A stretch of DNA of 52,215 nucleotides from Chloroflexota bacterium (GCA_005880945.1 VBIU01000022.1:1-52215), one strand, 5' to 3'; shown: positions 8,391-17,654, counted from the stretch's first letter. Notes: generated by a model not told the origin, from the sequence alone. Translations and numbers: made by a program.

Positions 8391-9284
8391 GTGAGCGGCC
8401 TCAACCCCGAGCTTCCTGCCGTCTGGCGGCGCCTCTTGCGGGGCCGCATCCTGCCCATCCTCATCGCGGGCTCGGCGGCCTTGATCGTGGCGGTCAGATT
8501 CGTCGCGCCGGTGCCCTCGGGCGCGGTCCACAGCGAGCTGGCGCACCTGCAGACCGCGAACGAGATCACTGGCTTCGCGTTGATGATCGTGGCCCTGGCC
8601 AGCGCCTACCTCCTCCTGGCGCCAGACATTCACGACGAGTTCGAGAGCCTGACCGCCGCGGGCGGCTCCCGGCCGGTCACGTTCGCCGCCGGGAGGGTGG
8701 TCGCGGGCGCGGGCGGACTGCTCATCGCGACGGTCGCGCTAGGGGTCGCCATCGAGACGCTGGACGTAGGCGGCGCCTACCAGCGGGAGGAGGCCGTGCA
8801 CCTGCTCGTCCTCTTCGCCAACGCGGTGCCTGTCTTCATCCTGGCGCTGCTGCTGACATGCCTTTTCGGCCGCGGGGCGGGCCTGATCGGAGCTTTCTTC
8901 CTGCTCGCGATCGGTGCCGACGCCGCTTACCAGCGTGGGTCGTTCGCGGACCACTTCATCGAGCCGAGCGGCCTGTTCTGGGGTGAGCAGCTGTTCGCCT
9001 GGCTCGCGCCGCGGCCGCTGATGGACCCACTCCCCGGCATTGCGCTCATGGACGAAAGCGTTGCACTGCAGCAGTTCCCGGTTCGGGAGGGGCACGCCGT
9101 GTGGGGCGCGGACCTCATCCAGGTGTCGGGCTCGGCCGACCTCGTCCAGTACGCCGTCTACCTGGCGGCGCTGCTGGTCATCTTTTATGTCGTCTGCCGT
9201 TGGCGCGCCACCCACGCTCGCTCCCGTTTTCGACTGGTCCCATCGTGGCTCGAGGCGCGCCGGCCCGGACGAGGGGAGGACTGA
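8391..9284 (+). CDS. Multi-pass membrane protein, ABC-2 permease-like
   Basis: A 297-residue protein starting with GTG, with about six hydrophobic segments, around residues 20-40, 58-80, 98-122, 135-160, 162-180 and 240-262. The layout (a helix, an extracytoplasmic loop, a helical bundle, and a large extracytoplasmic loop rich in acidic and aromatic residues between the last two helices) resembles ABC-2-type permeases. There is no adjacent ATPase gene, and I see no diagnostic motif. It lies 26 bases after the zinc finger gene and converges on the cax gene, leaving 9 bases between the stop codons. Function unknown. Confidence 0.65.
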   Translation: MSGLNPELPAVWRRLLRGRILPILIAGSAALIVAVRFVAPVPSGAVHSELAHLQTANEITGFALMIVALASAYLLLAPDIHDEFESLTAAGGSRPVTFAAGRVVAGAGGLLIATVALGVAIETLDVGGAYQREEAVHLLVLFANAVPVFILALLLTCLFGRGAGLIGAFFLLAIGADAAYQRGSFADHFIEPSGLFWGEQLFAWLAPRPLMDPLPGIALMDESVALQQFPVREGHAVWGADLIQVSGSADLVQYAVYLAALLVIFYVVCRWRATHARSRFRLVPSWLEARRPGRGED

Positions 9285-9293
9285 CGGCCTAGG

Positions 9294-10406
9294 TCAGCTT
9301 GCTGTGGTGATGAAGAAGCCGGCCGCCGCGATGACGATGTAGGCGCCGACGAGCTGGAAGCCTGACAGCCAGTTGCTGCGCCCTTCCACCGCGATCAGCG
9401 CCACGATGAGCGTGGCCAGCGAGACCACAGCGATCTCGAAGGCGCTGAACACGAAGTCCATCGGGTGTCCCAGCGCAAGGCTGACGAAGACGAGGATCGG
9501 GGCCACGAACATGGCGATCTGAGTCGACGAGCCGACCGCGATCTCCAGGGTGATGTCGATGCGGTTCTTGATGGCGAAGAAGACCGCGGACGAGTGCTCG
9601 GCCGCATTGCCGATGATCGGGATGAGGATGAGCCCGACGAACATGGCCGGCAGCTGGAGTGACTGGATGGCCGGCTCCAGCGAGCCGACCAGGAACTCCG
9701 ACTCCAGGCCCACCAGCAATGCCGATGCCACCAGCACGATGAGCGAGCGCCGCATCGGCCAGGTCGCCATCTCCTCCCGCTCTTTCGATTCGAACAGGTG
9801 GGCGTGGGTGATCTCCGTGAAAACAAGGGCCGCCAGGTAGAGGACGATCAGCACGATCGCCACGACTCCGCTGACGACCTCCCGCTGGACGAAACCGACA
9901 TCGGGCGTGGTCAGCACGAGGAGCGCCGGCAGGAGCAGGCCGGCCACGGCCAGCAGCAGCGAGGCGGAGTGGACGCCCGCCGCGCGCGGATTGAAGCCTT
10001 GCTCCTTGTGGCGGAAACCGCCGACGACGAACGAGATTCCGAGCACGAGGAGCAGGTTGCCGAGAATCGACCCGATCAACGAGGCCTTGACGATCAGGAA
10101 GTTGTCCGCCCTGATCAGGAGGACGCAGACGATGAGCTCGGTGATGTTGCCGAAGGTTGCGTTCAGCAGCCCGCCGAGGCGAGGCCCGACGCGAGCGGCG
10201 ACCTGCTCGGTCGACCGGCCGATGAGGCCCGCCAGAGGGACGATGGCGAGGGCGGACGTGATGAAGACGACGACCTGCTGCCCGAGCAGCTCGGCAACTA
10301 TCGAGACCGGCACGAAAACGAGCAGCCAGTCCAGAGACGGCTGGGTGAATCGCCTCAGGCCGCCGCTCGCGCCACCGGTGCCGACTTGGATCGTGGGCTC
10401 GGCCAA
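9294..10406 (-). CDS. cax: Calcium/proton antiporter, CaCA family (CAX/ChaA type)
   Basis: Inner-membrane cation/proton exchanger, 370 residues and about 11 helices. Both alpha-repeat motifs of the CAX family are visible: GNITELI (86-92) and, in the second half, GNAAEHSSAVF, which carry the acidic residues that bind Ca2+. The start is TTG at 10406, 9 bases after the kinase gene, with no clear ribosome-binding site; translation may depend on coupling to the upstream operon. It is therefore possibly the tenth gene of the amino sugar operon, although its role there is not obvious. Confidence 0.88.
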   Translation of the reverse strand: MAEPTIQVGTGGASGGLRRFTQPSLDWLLVFVPVSIVAELLGQQVVVFITSALAIVPLAGLIGRSTEQVAARVGPRLGGLLNATFGNITELIVCVLLIRADNFLIVKASLIGSILGNLLLVLGISFVVGGFRHKEQGFNPRAAGVHSASLLLAVAGLLLPALLVLTTPDVGFVQREVVSGVVAIVLIVLYLAALVFTEITHAHLFESKEREEMATWPMRRSLIVLVASALLVGLESEFLVGSLEPAIQSLQLPAMFVGLILIPIIGNAAEHSSAVFFAIKNRIDITLEIAVGSSTQIAMFVAPILVFVSLALGHPMDFVFSAFEIAVVSLATLIVALIAVEGRSNWLSGFQLVGAYIVIAAAGFFITTAS

Positions 10407-10415
10407 GTGCGCAGT

Positions 10416-11300
10416 CTAGCGATTGGAGAGGCTGGCCCCGGCCAGCCTGACGGCGCCGGCCACAGGCGGCTCCTCCAGCCGGACTGTCGACCTGCCCAGG
10501 CGCCGCCGGACGGCGGACTCGAGTGGCTTGTGGTTGAGGATCAGGCCGCCGGCCAGCACCACCGGACCCTTGATCGAGAGCACCTTCCGCACCCGCTCGA
10601 CCAGATCGGCCAGGCCGTCGGCGCCTCTCTCGATGAGGGCAGCCGCACCGGGGTCCTGGCCGGCGGTGTCGAAGACGACGTACGCCAGCGCGGCCCAGCG
10701 GCCGGGCTCGCGGTAGCTGTGCAGGCGCCCTGTCAGCTCGCCGGCGCCTCGCACCCGCGTGGCTCCGAGGAGCGCATCTCCGAGCGCCCCGCCAGCACCG
10801 CCGGATTCCACGCGGCGCATCACCTCGCGCGCAGCTTCACGGGCCAGCCAGGCGGCGCTGCCATCGTCCCCGAGCAGCCAGCCCCAGCCGCCCACCCGTG
10901 CCTCGCGGCCCCGGCGGTCGCGACCGTAGGCGACCGACCCGGTGCCGGCGATCAGCACGATTCCCGACTCGCGGCCTGCGGCGGCGAGGACCAGCCGAGT
11001 GTCATGGACGACCGAGACGCGGCTCCCGGGAAGCAGATGGATGAGCAGCTGCTCCAGTCGCGCGCGGGCCTCAGGTACCTCCGCGCCCGCCGCCCCGGCG
11101 CAGCAAGCGACAGGGTGGATCTGTCCCAGCGCGGCGATTAGCTCGGTGAGGCGCCGCTCGGCAACGGCCGGCGGCAGGGCGGCGACGTTCGCGCCAGGAC
11201 CCTCGGCCTCGGCGAGGATTCGACCGCCCGCGCTCAGGCGCGCACGGCTGGAGGACCCGCCGATGTCCAGACCCAGGACCGCCGGGGAGCCGGCGCTCAC
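10416..11300 (-). CDS. BadF/BcrA-type amino sugar kinase (GlcNAc and/or MurNAc kinase)
   Basis: Cytoplasmic kinase of the ASKHA superfamily, 294 residues, starting at a GTG that overlaps the preceding stop (GTGA, 11297-11300). It has the phosphate-1 loop GLDIGGSSSRARL near the N-terminus, the adenosine-region motif LIAGTGSVAYGRD and the GGWGWLLGDDGSA segment typical of N-acetylglucosamine kinases of the BadF/BadG/BcrA group. In Clostridium acetobutylicum a member of this family, MurK, phosphorylates both GlcNAc and MurNAc. Here NagZ would release both sugars and MurQ and NagA need their 6-phosphates, so a dual-specificity kinase would complete the pathway. The dual specificity is inference. 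Confidence 0.87.
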   Translation of the reverse strand: MSAGSPAVLGLDIGGSSSRARLSAGGRILAEAEGPGANVAALPPAVAERRLTELIAALGQIHPVACCAGAAGAEVPEARARLEQLLIHLLPGSRVSVVHDTRLVLAAAGRESGIVLIAGTGSVAYGRDRRGREARVGGWGWLLGDDGSAAWLAREAAREVMRRVESGGAGGALGDALLGATRVRGAGELTGRLHSYREPGRWAALAYVVFDTAGQDPGAAALIERGADGLADLVERVRKVLSIKGPVVLAGGLILNHKPLESAVRRRLGRSTVRLEEPPVAGAVRLAGASLSNR

Positions 11301-12331
11301 CAGGTGCGTGTGACTTTGTTGAGGGCTCGCGGTCGATCCGGGTCGATGCCTCGCGCGAGCGCCACCCGGTGCGCGAGCAGCTGCCCCACGACCGCGAGGG
11401 TCAGCGGCGTGAGCTCCTCGGGCAGCCCCGAGTCGATTCCGACAACGGCATCCCGCCCGATCTTTCCGGGCTTGCCGTCGAACATCCCCATCACCCGGCA
11501 ACCGTAAGCCTCGAGGCGCCGCGCCACGCTTTCGAGATCCGCCGCGACCGGGCCGCCGCCGCCGACGAACAGAACTGGAAAGCCCTCGTCGACGACAGCT
11601 ATCGGACCGTGCTCGAAGTCGGCCACGGACCATGCCCGAGCAAGGACATAGCTCGTCTCGGTGAGCTTGAGGGCGACCTCCTCCGCTGTCGCGAGATTGA
11701 AGCCGCGACCGAGCACAATCGCGCGCGGCCCGAGGAGGGAGGGGGCCAGCCTGTCCAGCTCGAGCTCGTGACCGAGAGCCTCCGCCAACGCGCCCGGCAC
11801 GCGGGTCAACGCTCTCTCGAAATCCGGCTCGGGTTGCATCGCTTGTGACAGCAAGGCCAAAGCGAGCAGGCTCGCCGTATACGTCTTCGACGCCGGAACG
11901 CTGCGCTCGGGGCCTGCCCCAAGCGGGAGCACGAGCGCGGACGAGGCGGCGAGCTTCGAGTCGGCGTCGTTCGTGATGGCGACGGTCAGCGCTCCCTGCC
12001 TCGCGCCTTCCTCGATCACCGCTATCACGTCTGGCGAGGAGCCCGACTGCGATATGCCGATGACGCACTGGCCGTCCAACCTGGGCGGGCTCGAGTAGTG
12101 GGTGAAAAGCGAAGGCGCGGCAAGGAATACGAGAGCTCGGTTGCGGCGGCCGAAGAGGTACTTGGCGTACAGCGCGGCGTGGTCGGAGCTGCCCCGCGCC
12201 GCGATCACGAAGCCACGCGGGCTCGCATCGCGCATCCGCGCTCCGATCGCGTCAATCGCGGCGCGCCCGCCTGACAGCATCTCGGTGGCGATCTGCGGCT
12301 GCTCGCCGATCTCGTCGCGAAATCGGCTCAC
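11297..12331 (-). CDS. Double-SIS-domain sugar-phosphate enzyme (glucosamine-6-phosphate deaminase type)
   Basis: A 344-residue cytoplasmic protein with two sugar isomerase (SIS) domains and no glutaminase domain, i.e. the isomerase half of GlmS. The first domain shows ARGSSDHAALYAKYLF and GISQSGSSPDVI, the second GRGFNLATAEEVALKLTE and FEHGPIAVVD. Proteins of this layout (NagB-II, AgaS-like) deaminate GlcN-6-P to fructose-6-P. The gene overlaps nagA upstream and the kinase downstream by GTGA, exactly where nagB is expected in a GlcNAc pathway, and no classical nagB is present. The GTG start at 12331 is fixed by the overlap with nagA. Confidence 0.88.
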   Translation of the reverse strand: MSRFRDEIGEQPQIATEMLSGGRAAIDAIGARMRDASPRGFVIAARGSSDHAALYAKYLFGRRNRALVFLAAPSLFTHYSSPPRLDGQCVIGISQSGSSPDVIAVIEEGARQGALTVAITNDADSKLAASSALVLPLGAGPERSVPASKTYTASLLALALLSQAMQPEPDFERALTRVPGALAEALGHELELDRLAPSLLGPRAIVLGRGFNLATAEEVALKLTETSYVLARAWSVADFEHGPIAVVDEGFPVLFVGGGGPVAADLESVARRLEAYGCRVMGMFDGKPGKIGRDAVVGIDSGLPEELTPLTLAVVGQLLAHRVALARGIDPDRPRALNKVTRTW

Positions 12332-13458
12332 GTTTCGAACTTGACCTCGCCTTTGACCATGGTCAGCCTGACGCGCAGGTCGCCGTCGAGGACGACGAGA
12401 TCCGCGCACGCGCCGGCACGGATGCGCCCCAGCGACCGCTCGCCCAGGACGCGGGCGGGCACCGTCGACGCCATCGCCACGGCACGCCCGGCGGTCATGC
12501 CCGGCAGCCGCGCCATGAACCTGACAAGGTGATCCATCGTCGCCGCGCTGCCGGCCAGCGTCCCGTCCTCGAGCCTGACCACCGCCCCATCGCTGACCAC
12601 ACGCCGGCCGGACAACATGTATGAGCCAGGCGGCATCCCGGCGGCCGCTGTCTGGTCGGTGGTAAGCGCGATCCGCGAAGCGCCCTTGATACGCACGACC
12701 TGCTCACAGACCGCGGCGTGCACGTGCTCGCCGTCAGCGATCAGGCCGACGGTAACCCTGGGATCGAGAAGAAGCGCGAGCGCGATCCCGGGCCGCCGGT
12801 GGTGGACCGCCGGCATGGCGTTGTAGATGTGGGTTCCGAAGCGCACGCCCGCGGCGATCGCCTCGCGTCCGCAGTCGAAATCGGCGCCTGTGTGCCCGGC
12901 GCTCACGACGGCGCCGGCCGAGCGCAGCCGCGCTATGGCTTCAAGACCACCCGGCAGCTCCGGCGCGAGGGTGACCAGTCGCGGCCGCGCTCGGACGATC
13001 ACCTCCACTTTCTTCGTGCCTGGGTTGGTTATGAGCTTCCGGTCGTGTGCGCCTCGGAATGAAGGGTTGATGAACGGACCTTCGATGTGGGCGCCGAGCA
13101 CGCGCGAACCCGTCGCCGCGCTCGCCGCGGCAGTGACAGCAGCCGCGAATGCCGAAGCCTCATCCAGCGGTGCGGATATGAGCGTGGGCAGGAATGCCGT
13201 GACTCCGGTCGCTGGTAACGCTTTAGAGATCGCCGCGATCCCGTCCCGGCCGGCCGCCGCGTCATGACCTTTGAAGCCGTTGACCTGCAGGTCGACGAAA
13301 CCAGGTGCGATCAGCTCGTCCGGCCCCGCGATCACCTCCTCGTCCGGGCGCCGTGGGGCCCGGCCGATTCCGACCCACGTGATCGACCCGTCCTCGACCA
13401 GCACGCTGACCGAATCGCCCGCCACACCGTGCACAGGACCGCGGAAGAGGGTCCTCAT
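12328..13458 (-). CDS. nagA: N-acetylglucosamine-6-phosphate deacetylase NagA
   Basis: Amidohydrolase-superfamily deacetylase, 376 residues, converting GlcNAc-6-P to GlcN-6-P and acetate. Recognisable motifs are APGFVDLQVNGFKGHD (start of the barrel), AHIEGPFINP (metal-binding Glu), SAGHTGADFD, THIYNAMPAVHHR (His ligands and substrate contact) and TTDQTAAAG with the catalytic Asp. Its ATG overlaps the murQ stop by 4 bases. In this operon NagA receives GlcNAc-6-P both from the kinase and from the MurQ reaction. Confidence 0.95.
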   Translation of the reverse strand: MRTLFRGPVHGVAGDSVSVLVEDGSITWVGIGRAPRRPDEEVIAGPDELIAPGFVDLQVNGFKGHDAAAGRDGIAAISKALPATGVTAFLPTLISAPLDEASAFAAAVTAAASAATGSRVLGAHIEGPFINPSFRGAHDRKLITNPGTKKVEVIVRARPRLVTLAPELPGGLEAIARLRSAGAVVSAGHTGADFDCGREAIAAGVRFGTHIYNAMPAVHHRRPGIALALLLDPRVTVGLIADGEHVHAAVCEQVVRIKGASRIALTTDQTAAAGMPPGSYMLSGRRVVSDGAVVRLEDGTLAGSAATMDHLVRFMARLPGMTAGRAVAMASTVPARVLGERSLGRIRAGACADLVVLDGDLRVRLTMVKGEVKFET

Positions 13459-14318
13459 CCGACCCGCGCCTCGCCCAGCGCCCTCGCCAGGTCACCGTTG
13501 GCGGAGGTCAGGCGAGCGCGCGCCTCCTCCTCGGCCAAGCCACATCGGAGCATGAGGATCGCGACCTTGGCGTTTCCGGCCGCATCGGACAGCGCATTCG
13601 CCACCTCCTCGTGCGACGCACCGGTCAGCTCACCCACCAGCCGCGCGGCGCGGCCGCGCAGCTTTTCGTTGGCCCCCACAACCCCGACCATGCGCCCGTG
13701 ATAGGTGTGGCCGAGTCGCGTGAAGACCCCGGTGCTGATCATGTTGAGGGTCACCTTTTGCGCGGTCCCCGCTTTGAGGCGGGTCGAGCCGGCGATGACC
13801 TCTGGTCCGGTCTCGATCTCTATAGCGATGTCAGCGGCCGCACCGAGCGGCGAGCCGGGCGCGCAGCTGATTCCGACGACCAGCGCGCCCGCAGATCGCG
13901 CCTCCGCAATCGCCGCGAGGACGTAGGCGGTGCTGCCGCTCGCGCTGATCCCGACGACCGCATCCCGCGACTCGAGCCCGGCTCTTCGCGCTTCGTCGCG
14001 TCCCTTGCCGGCATCGTCCTCCGCCTCGCCGTCGCCCGCGTCGTGTGCTTGGACCAGGCCGTCCGCCACCCCAAACGTGGCGGGGCACTCGGCAGCGTCG
14101 AGCGCTGCGAGCCGGCCGCTCGTGCCGGCGCCGAAGTAATGCAGCCGGCCGCCGGCGCGAAGCCGGTCGCTGATCCCGTCCACCGCGCGGGCAGCCTGGG
14201 ACAGGATGCGATGCACTGCGTCGACTGCACGGCGGTCTTCGGCCTGCATGACCTCCAGCAACTGCAGCGTGGTCAGCGAGCTCAGCTCGTCTGCCCGCGG
14301 GTGGGCTTTCTCGCTCAT
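13455..14318 (-). CDS. murQ: N-acetylmuramic acid-6-phosphate etherase MurQ
   Basis: MurQ cleaves the D-lactyl ether of MurNAc-6-P, giving GlcNAc-6-P and D-lactate. The 287-residue protein has the SIS-fold signature GAGTSGRLAALDAAE (63-77), with Glu77 corresponding to the catalytic Glu in family members, a likely second acidic pair in GEAEDD near residue 100, and AGSTRLKAGTAQK further on. The C-terminal helical tail is also present. The ATG at 14318 overlaps the NagZ gene stop (ATGA). MurQ is diagnostic for use of cell-wall muramic acid, and its place between NagZ and NagA identifies the operon's purpose. Confidence 0.95.
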   Translation of the reverse strand: MSEKAHPRADELSSLTTLQLLEVMQAEDRRAVDAVHRILSQAARAVDGISDRLRAGGRLHYFGAGTSGRLAALDAAECPATFGVADGLVQAHDAGDGEAEDDAGKGRDEARRAGLESRDAVVGISASGSTAYVLAAIAEARSAGALVVGISCAPGSPLGAAADIAIEIETGPEVIAGSTRLKAGTAQKVTLNMISTGVFTRLGHTYHGRMVGVVGANEKLRGRAARLVGELTGASHEEVANALSDAAGNAKVAILMLRCGLAEEEARARLTSANGDLARALGEARVG

Positions 14319-15769
14319 CCCTCTCGCATCACCTCCGCGGCGGCCAGCCCGGAGACGCGCGACGCGCCGTGGGTGGCGACGTAGGCCTGGGCGCCCCGAG
14401 GGCGCGATGCGGGAAGTCCCATCTCCACGACCACGGTGTCCGGGCGCAGTGCAAGCAGCTCGTCGGCGATCTCGGCCTGCCACTTGTGGCGGTGGAGGTT
14501 CCGCACCACCAGGACGAGGCTCCGGCCTGTCGCGATCTGCAGGATGCTCTCCAGGCCGACGGGAGGGTGATTGAAGTCGATTGCCGTCACATGAGCCCCC
14601 AGCTGGGTGAGCGGGGCGGCCACTCCCCACGGGAGGGCGCCGCCTGCCATCGACGGAGCCGGGCTGAGGCGCACGACCACCGGATCGGCGCCGACCCGCA
14701 CCGGGCCCTCGGCCCTCACCGCACGCCGTGCGGCGATCAGACCCACCTCGCCATCGCCACCCCCACCCTCACCCTGCGGATATGACTGCCGGGACCGCCA
14801 TGCCGCAAGCTGGTCGACCCGCGATGCAGCGTCACGGAGACGCTCTTCGGTCAAGCGACCGTCGCGCACGGCACCGACTATCGCGCTGCGCAGCTCGTCG
14901 ACTGTGTCTTCGTCGGCGAGGCCACCTCCGATGCACAGCGCGTCGCAGCCCGCGACGAGCGCGAGGACTGTCGCCCCGGCGATGCCAAATCCATCGGTGA
15001 TCCCGCGCATCTCCAACCCATCGGTCATCACCAGCCCGTCGAAGCCGAGCTCGTTGCGCAGGAGCTCCGTCATGATGCGAGGGCTCACTGTCGCGGGGAC
15101 CGAATCCATCGAGGGCACGAGGATGTGCGCGCTCATCACCACCTGCACTCCTGCCGCGATGGCGGCACGAAACGGCTCGAGCGCGCCCCGACGCGGATCC
15201 TCGCCGACCACAGGAAGAGCGAGATGCGAGTCGACCGACGTGTCGCCGTGACCGGGAAAATGCTTGACGCAGGCGGCAACGCCCGCGCCCTGCATGCCAT
15301 CGAGCCAGGCAACGGTTTGCGCGGCGACGAGCGCGGGATCCGAGCCGAACGCCCGGACGCCGATGACCGGGTTGGCTGGGTTGCTGTTGACATCGGCGTC
15401 AGGCGCCAGATCCACGTCGACGCCGACGCGGGCGAGCTCGGATCCCATCGCCGCCGCGACCGCGCGAGTGAGCTCGAGGTCGTCCACCACGCCAAGGGCG
15501 AGGTTGCCCGGATACGAGCTGCCCGTGGCGACGTCGAGCCGGGTCACGTCGCCGCCCTCCTCATCGATCGCTATCAAGAGCTCCGGACGTTCGGCGTGCA
15601 GGCTCGCTGCAAGAGCCGCGGTCTGCTCAGCCGTCTCGACGTTGCGGCCGTAGAACAGGACGCCACCAAGGCCGTTGGCCGCGCGGCGCCTCACCCAGTC
15701 TGGAGCGACGGTGCCTTTGAACCCTGGAAACAGGCAGCGATCGGCCAGGAGCTCCAGCGTCTCGGACAC
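14315..15769 (-). CDS. nagZ: Family 3 glycoside hydrolase, NagZ-like beta-N-acetylglucosaminidase
   Basis: A 484-residue GH3 enzyme starting at GTG 15769, 2 bases after the permease stop. Active-site motifs are IDEEGG (68-73), KHFPGHGDTSVDSH (169-182), the NagZ-specific His/Asp dyad loop, and MTDGLEM with the likely nucleophile Asp250. There is no signal peptide, so it should act in the cytoplasm on imported GlcNAc-MurNAc or muropeptide fragments. About 150 residues follow the barrel as a second domain, longer than Gram-negative NagZ (about 340 residues) and similar to two-domain enzymes of Firmicutes and Actinobacteriota. Confidence 0.9.
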   Translation of the reverse strand: MSETLELLADRCLFPGFKGTVAPDWVRRRAANGLGGVLFYGRNVETAEQTAALAASLHAERPELLIAIDEEGGDVTRLDVATGSSYPGNLALGVVDDLELTRAVAAAMGSELARVGVDVDLAPDADVNSNPANPVIGVRAFGSDPALVAAQTVAWLDGMQGAGVAACVKHFPGHGDTSVDSHLALPVVGEDPRRGALEPFRAAIAAGVQVVMSAHILVPSMDSVPATVSPRIMTELLRNELGFDGLVMTDGLEMRGITDGFGIAGATVLALVAGCDALCIGGGLADEDTVDELRSAIVGAVRDGRLTEERLRDAASRVDQLAAWRSRQSYPQGEGGGGDGEVGLIAARRAVRAEGPVRVGADPVVVRLSPAPSMAGGALPWGVAAPLTQLGAHVTAIDFNHPPVGLESILQIATGRSLVLVVRNLHRHKWQAEIADELLALRPDTVVVEMGLPASRPRGAQAYVATHGASRVSGLAAAEVMREG

Positions 15770-15771
15770 GA

Positions 15772-16680
15772 TCAGCCCTTCACTGCGCCGGCGGTGAGCC
15801 CGCCGGCGAGCCAACGTTGGAGGACCAGGAAGAAGGCGACGACCGGGAGACCGGTCAGCGTCGCTGCAGCCATCAGCGGCCCCCACTCGGGACCGTGATT
15901 CGTGGTGAAGGACGCAAGCCAGACCGTCAGCGTCTGGTTCTCGGGGCTGGCGAGCAGGACGTAGGCGATGATGTACTCGTTCCACGCCTGGATGAATCCG
16001 AAGATCGCCGTGGCCACCAGGCCTGGACCGATAAGTGGAAAGACGACGCGCATGAACGCCTCCACACGCGTGCACCCGTCGATCATCGCCGCCTCCTCCA
16101 GCTCGACCGGCACGTTGGCGACGAAGCCACGCAGGGTCCAGATCATGAAGGGCAAGACGACAGCGAGGTAGACGGCGATGACTCCGGCCAGGGTGTCCGT
16201 CTGCCCGACCCCGTCGAGCATCAAGTAGAGCGGGATGATCAGCGCATTGAGGGGGACCATCTGGACGCCGATGATCAAGATGATGAACGCGGTGCGTCCT
16301 CTGAAGCCGAAGCGGGCGACCGCGACGGCGGCCAGGAACGCCAGGGCGAGCGAGAGCAGGACAGTGCCGCCGACGATCAACACACTGTTCTTGACGTCGT
16401 CCAGGAAGAACGGACGCGCGATGGCATCCTCGAAGTTCTGCAGCGTGAAGGGGGCCGGGAACCACTTGGGCGTCAGGCTCAGGATGTCGCGGCCGGGCTT
16501 GAACGCGGTGGCGATCATCCAGTAGATAGGGAAAGCCATCAGCGCGAAAACGGCGAGGCCCGCCGCGTCGGCCAGCAGCCGGCCCGTGCGGCCGCGGAAG
16601 CTGATCCGGTAGCCGGCCCGCGCCTCGGCGCTGACGCGGCCCAATCGGACGCCCTGGTGCGCGGTGCCTGGGGCGATCAT
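15772..16680 (-). CDS. Carbohydrate ABC transporter permease, MalG type
   Basis: Inner-membrane permease of the CUT1 sugar importer class, 302 residues. An N-terminal segment of about 30 residues precedes the first helix (GLAVFALMAFPIYWMIATAF). The EAA loop that docks the ATPase reads EEAAMIDGCTRVEAFMRVVFPLI. ATG at 16680 overlaps the MalF-type gene by 4 bases. It pairs with that gene and the lipoprotein upstream. No ATPase gene lies in the operon, so a shared MsiK-like ATPase encoded elsewhere is expected. Confidence 0.92.
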   Translation of the reverse strand: MIAPGTAHQGVRLGRVSAEARAGYRISFRGRTGRLLADAAGLAVFALMAFPIYWMIATAFKPGRDILSLTPKWFPAPFTLQNFEDAIARPFFLDDVKNSVLIVGGTVLLSLALAFLAAVAVARFGFRGRTAFIILIIGVQMVPLNALIIPLYLMLDGVGQTDTLAGVIAVYLAVVLPFMIWTLRGFVANVPVELEEAAMIDGCTRVEAFMRVVFPLIGPGLVATAIFGFIQAWNEYIIAYVLLASPENQTLTVWLASFTTNHGPEWGPLMAAATLTGLPVVAFFLVLQRWLAGGLTAGAVKG

Positions 16681-17621
16681 GTGATCTCCGCGGTCTGCAG
16701 CGTCTGGCGGACGTAGAAGAACGTGACGACGATGAGGATCAGGACCATGACGACTGCTATGGCGGCGCCCAGGCCGTACTGGGTCACGCCGAATGACTCG
16801 CGATACGAGTAGACCGCCATCACGAAATAGTCGGAGCTGGGCCTCTGGTTGAGCAGCACGTACACCTGGTTGAAGATTCCGAAGTCCCAGATCGTCGAGA
16901 GGCTGGTCACTATCAAGAAGATGGGCTTGAGGATTGGGGCTGTGACGTTCCAGAAGATCTGCCATGGCCTGGCGCCGTCGATCGACGCGGCCTCCAGCAC
17001 GTCGTCAGGCACCTGGAGGAGGGCGGCGAAAAGCGTGATGGTGACGAATGGAATTGCGCCCCACACGGTCACGACGGTGATCACGATGAATCCCTGGAGC
17101 GGGTCGTCGAACCAGTTGTGGTGGATGAAGTTGCCCACGTGGAGCTGGGTCAGCAGGTAGTTGATGACGCCGAACTCGTAATCGAACATCCACTGCCAGA
17201 TGTCGATGGCGACGATCACGGGTGTCGCCCAGACGAAGATGAGGCCGCCCATGAGGATGGTTCTGACCGGACGGCTGACCTTGAGCATCAGCAGCGCGAT
17301 CAGTGTGCTGAAGATGATGGTCAGAGCGACGTTGGCGACTGTGAACAGGAGCGAGCGGACGACGACCTGCTGGAAGAGGGGGTCGGCAATGGTGACCCGG
17401 AAATTGTCGAGCCCGACCCAGGTGCCCTGGTGAGCGATCAGCTCACGCAGCCCGTAATGCTGCAGCGAGAGCCATACGAGCATCCCGAGCGGAAAGGCGA
17501 GGATTCCGAACATCGCCAGTGACGCCGGAGTGATGAGTGCATAAGGCAGGTGGTTGAACCTGCGCCGCCGGGGACGGTGGAGGACCGGCCCGAGGTCGCG
17601 CGTCGTGATCGCCGCTCCCAT
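16677..17621 (-). CDS. Carbohydrate ABC transporter permease, MalF type
   Basis: First permease of the CUT1 importer, 314 residues with six predicted helices, beginning after a basic stretch (RPRRRRFNHL). The EAA loop is LEAASIDGARPWQIFWNVTAP. It starts 33 bases after the binding-protein stop, the largest gap inside the operon, and overlaps the MalG-type gene by ATGA. In this context the cargo is likely a MurNAc- or GlcNAc-containing saccharide. Confidence 0.92.
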   Translation of the reverse strand: MGAAITTRDLGPVLHRPRRRRFNHLPYALITPASLAMFGILAFPLGMLVWLSLQHYGLRELIAHQGTWVGLDNFRVTIADPLFQQVVVRSLLFTVANVALTIIFSTLIALLMLKVSRPVRTILMGGLIFVWATPVIVAIDIWQWMFDYEFGVINYLLTQLHVGNFIHHNWFDDPLQGFIVITVVTVWGAIPFVTITLFAALLQVPDDVLEAASIDGARPWQIFWNVTAPILKPIFLIVTSLSTIWDFGIFNQVYVLLNQRPSSDYFVMAVYSYRESFGVTQYGLGAAIAVVMVLILIVVTFFYVRQTLQTAEIT

Positions 17622-17654
17622 CGAGGCCAGTCCCCCTTTTAGTTCGAGTGTCGC

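Noticed and set aside
9798-11141. A 447-codon plus-strand frame across cax and the kinase gene
   Set aside because: It crosses two real genes on the other strand and is unusually rich in Asp, Glu, Arg and Gln with no fold signature.
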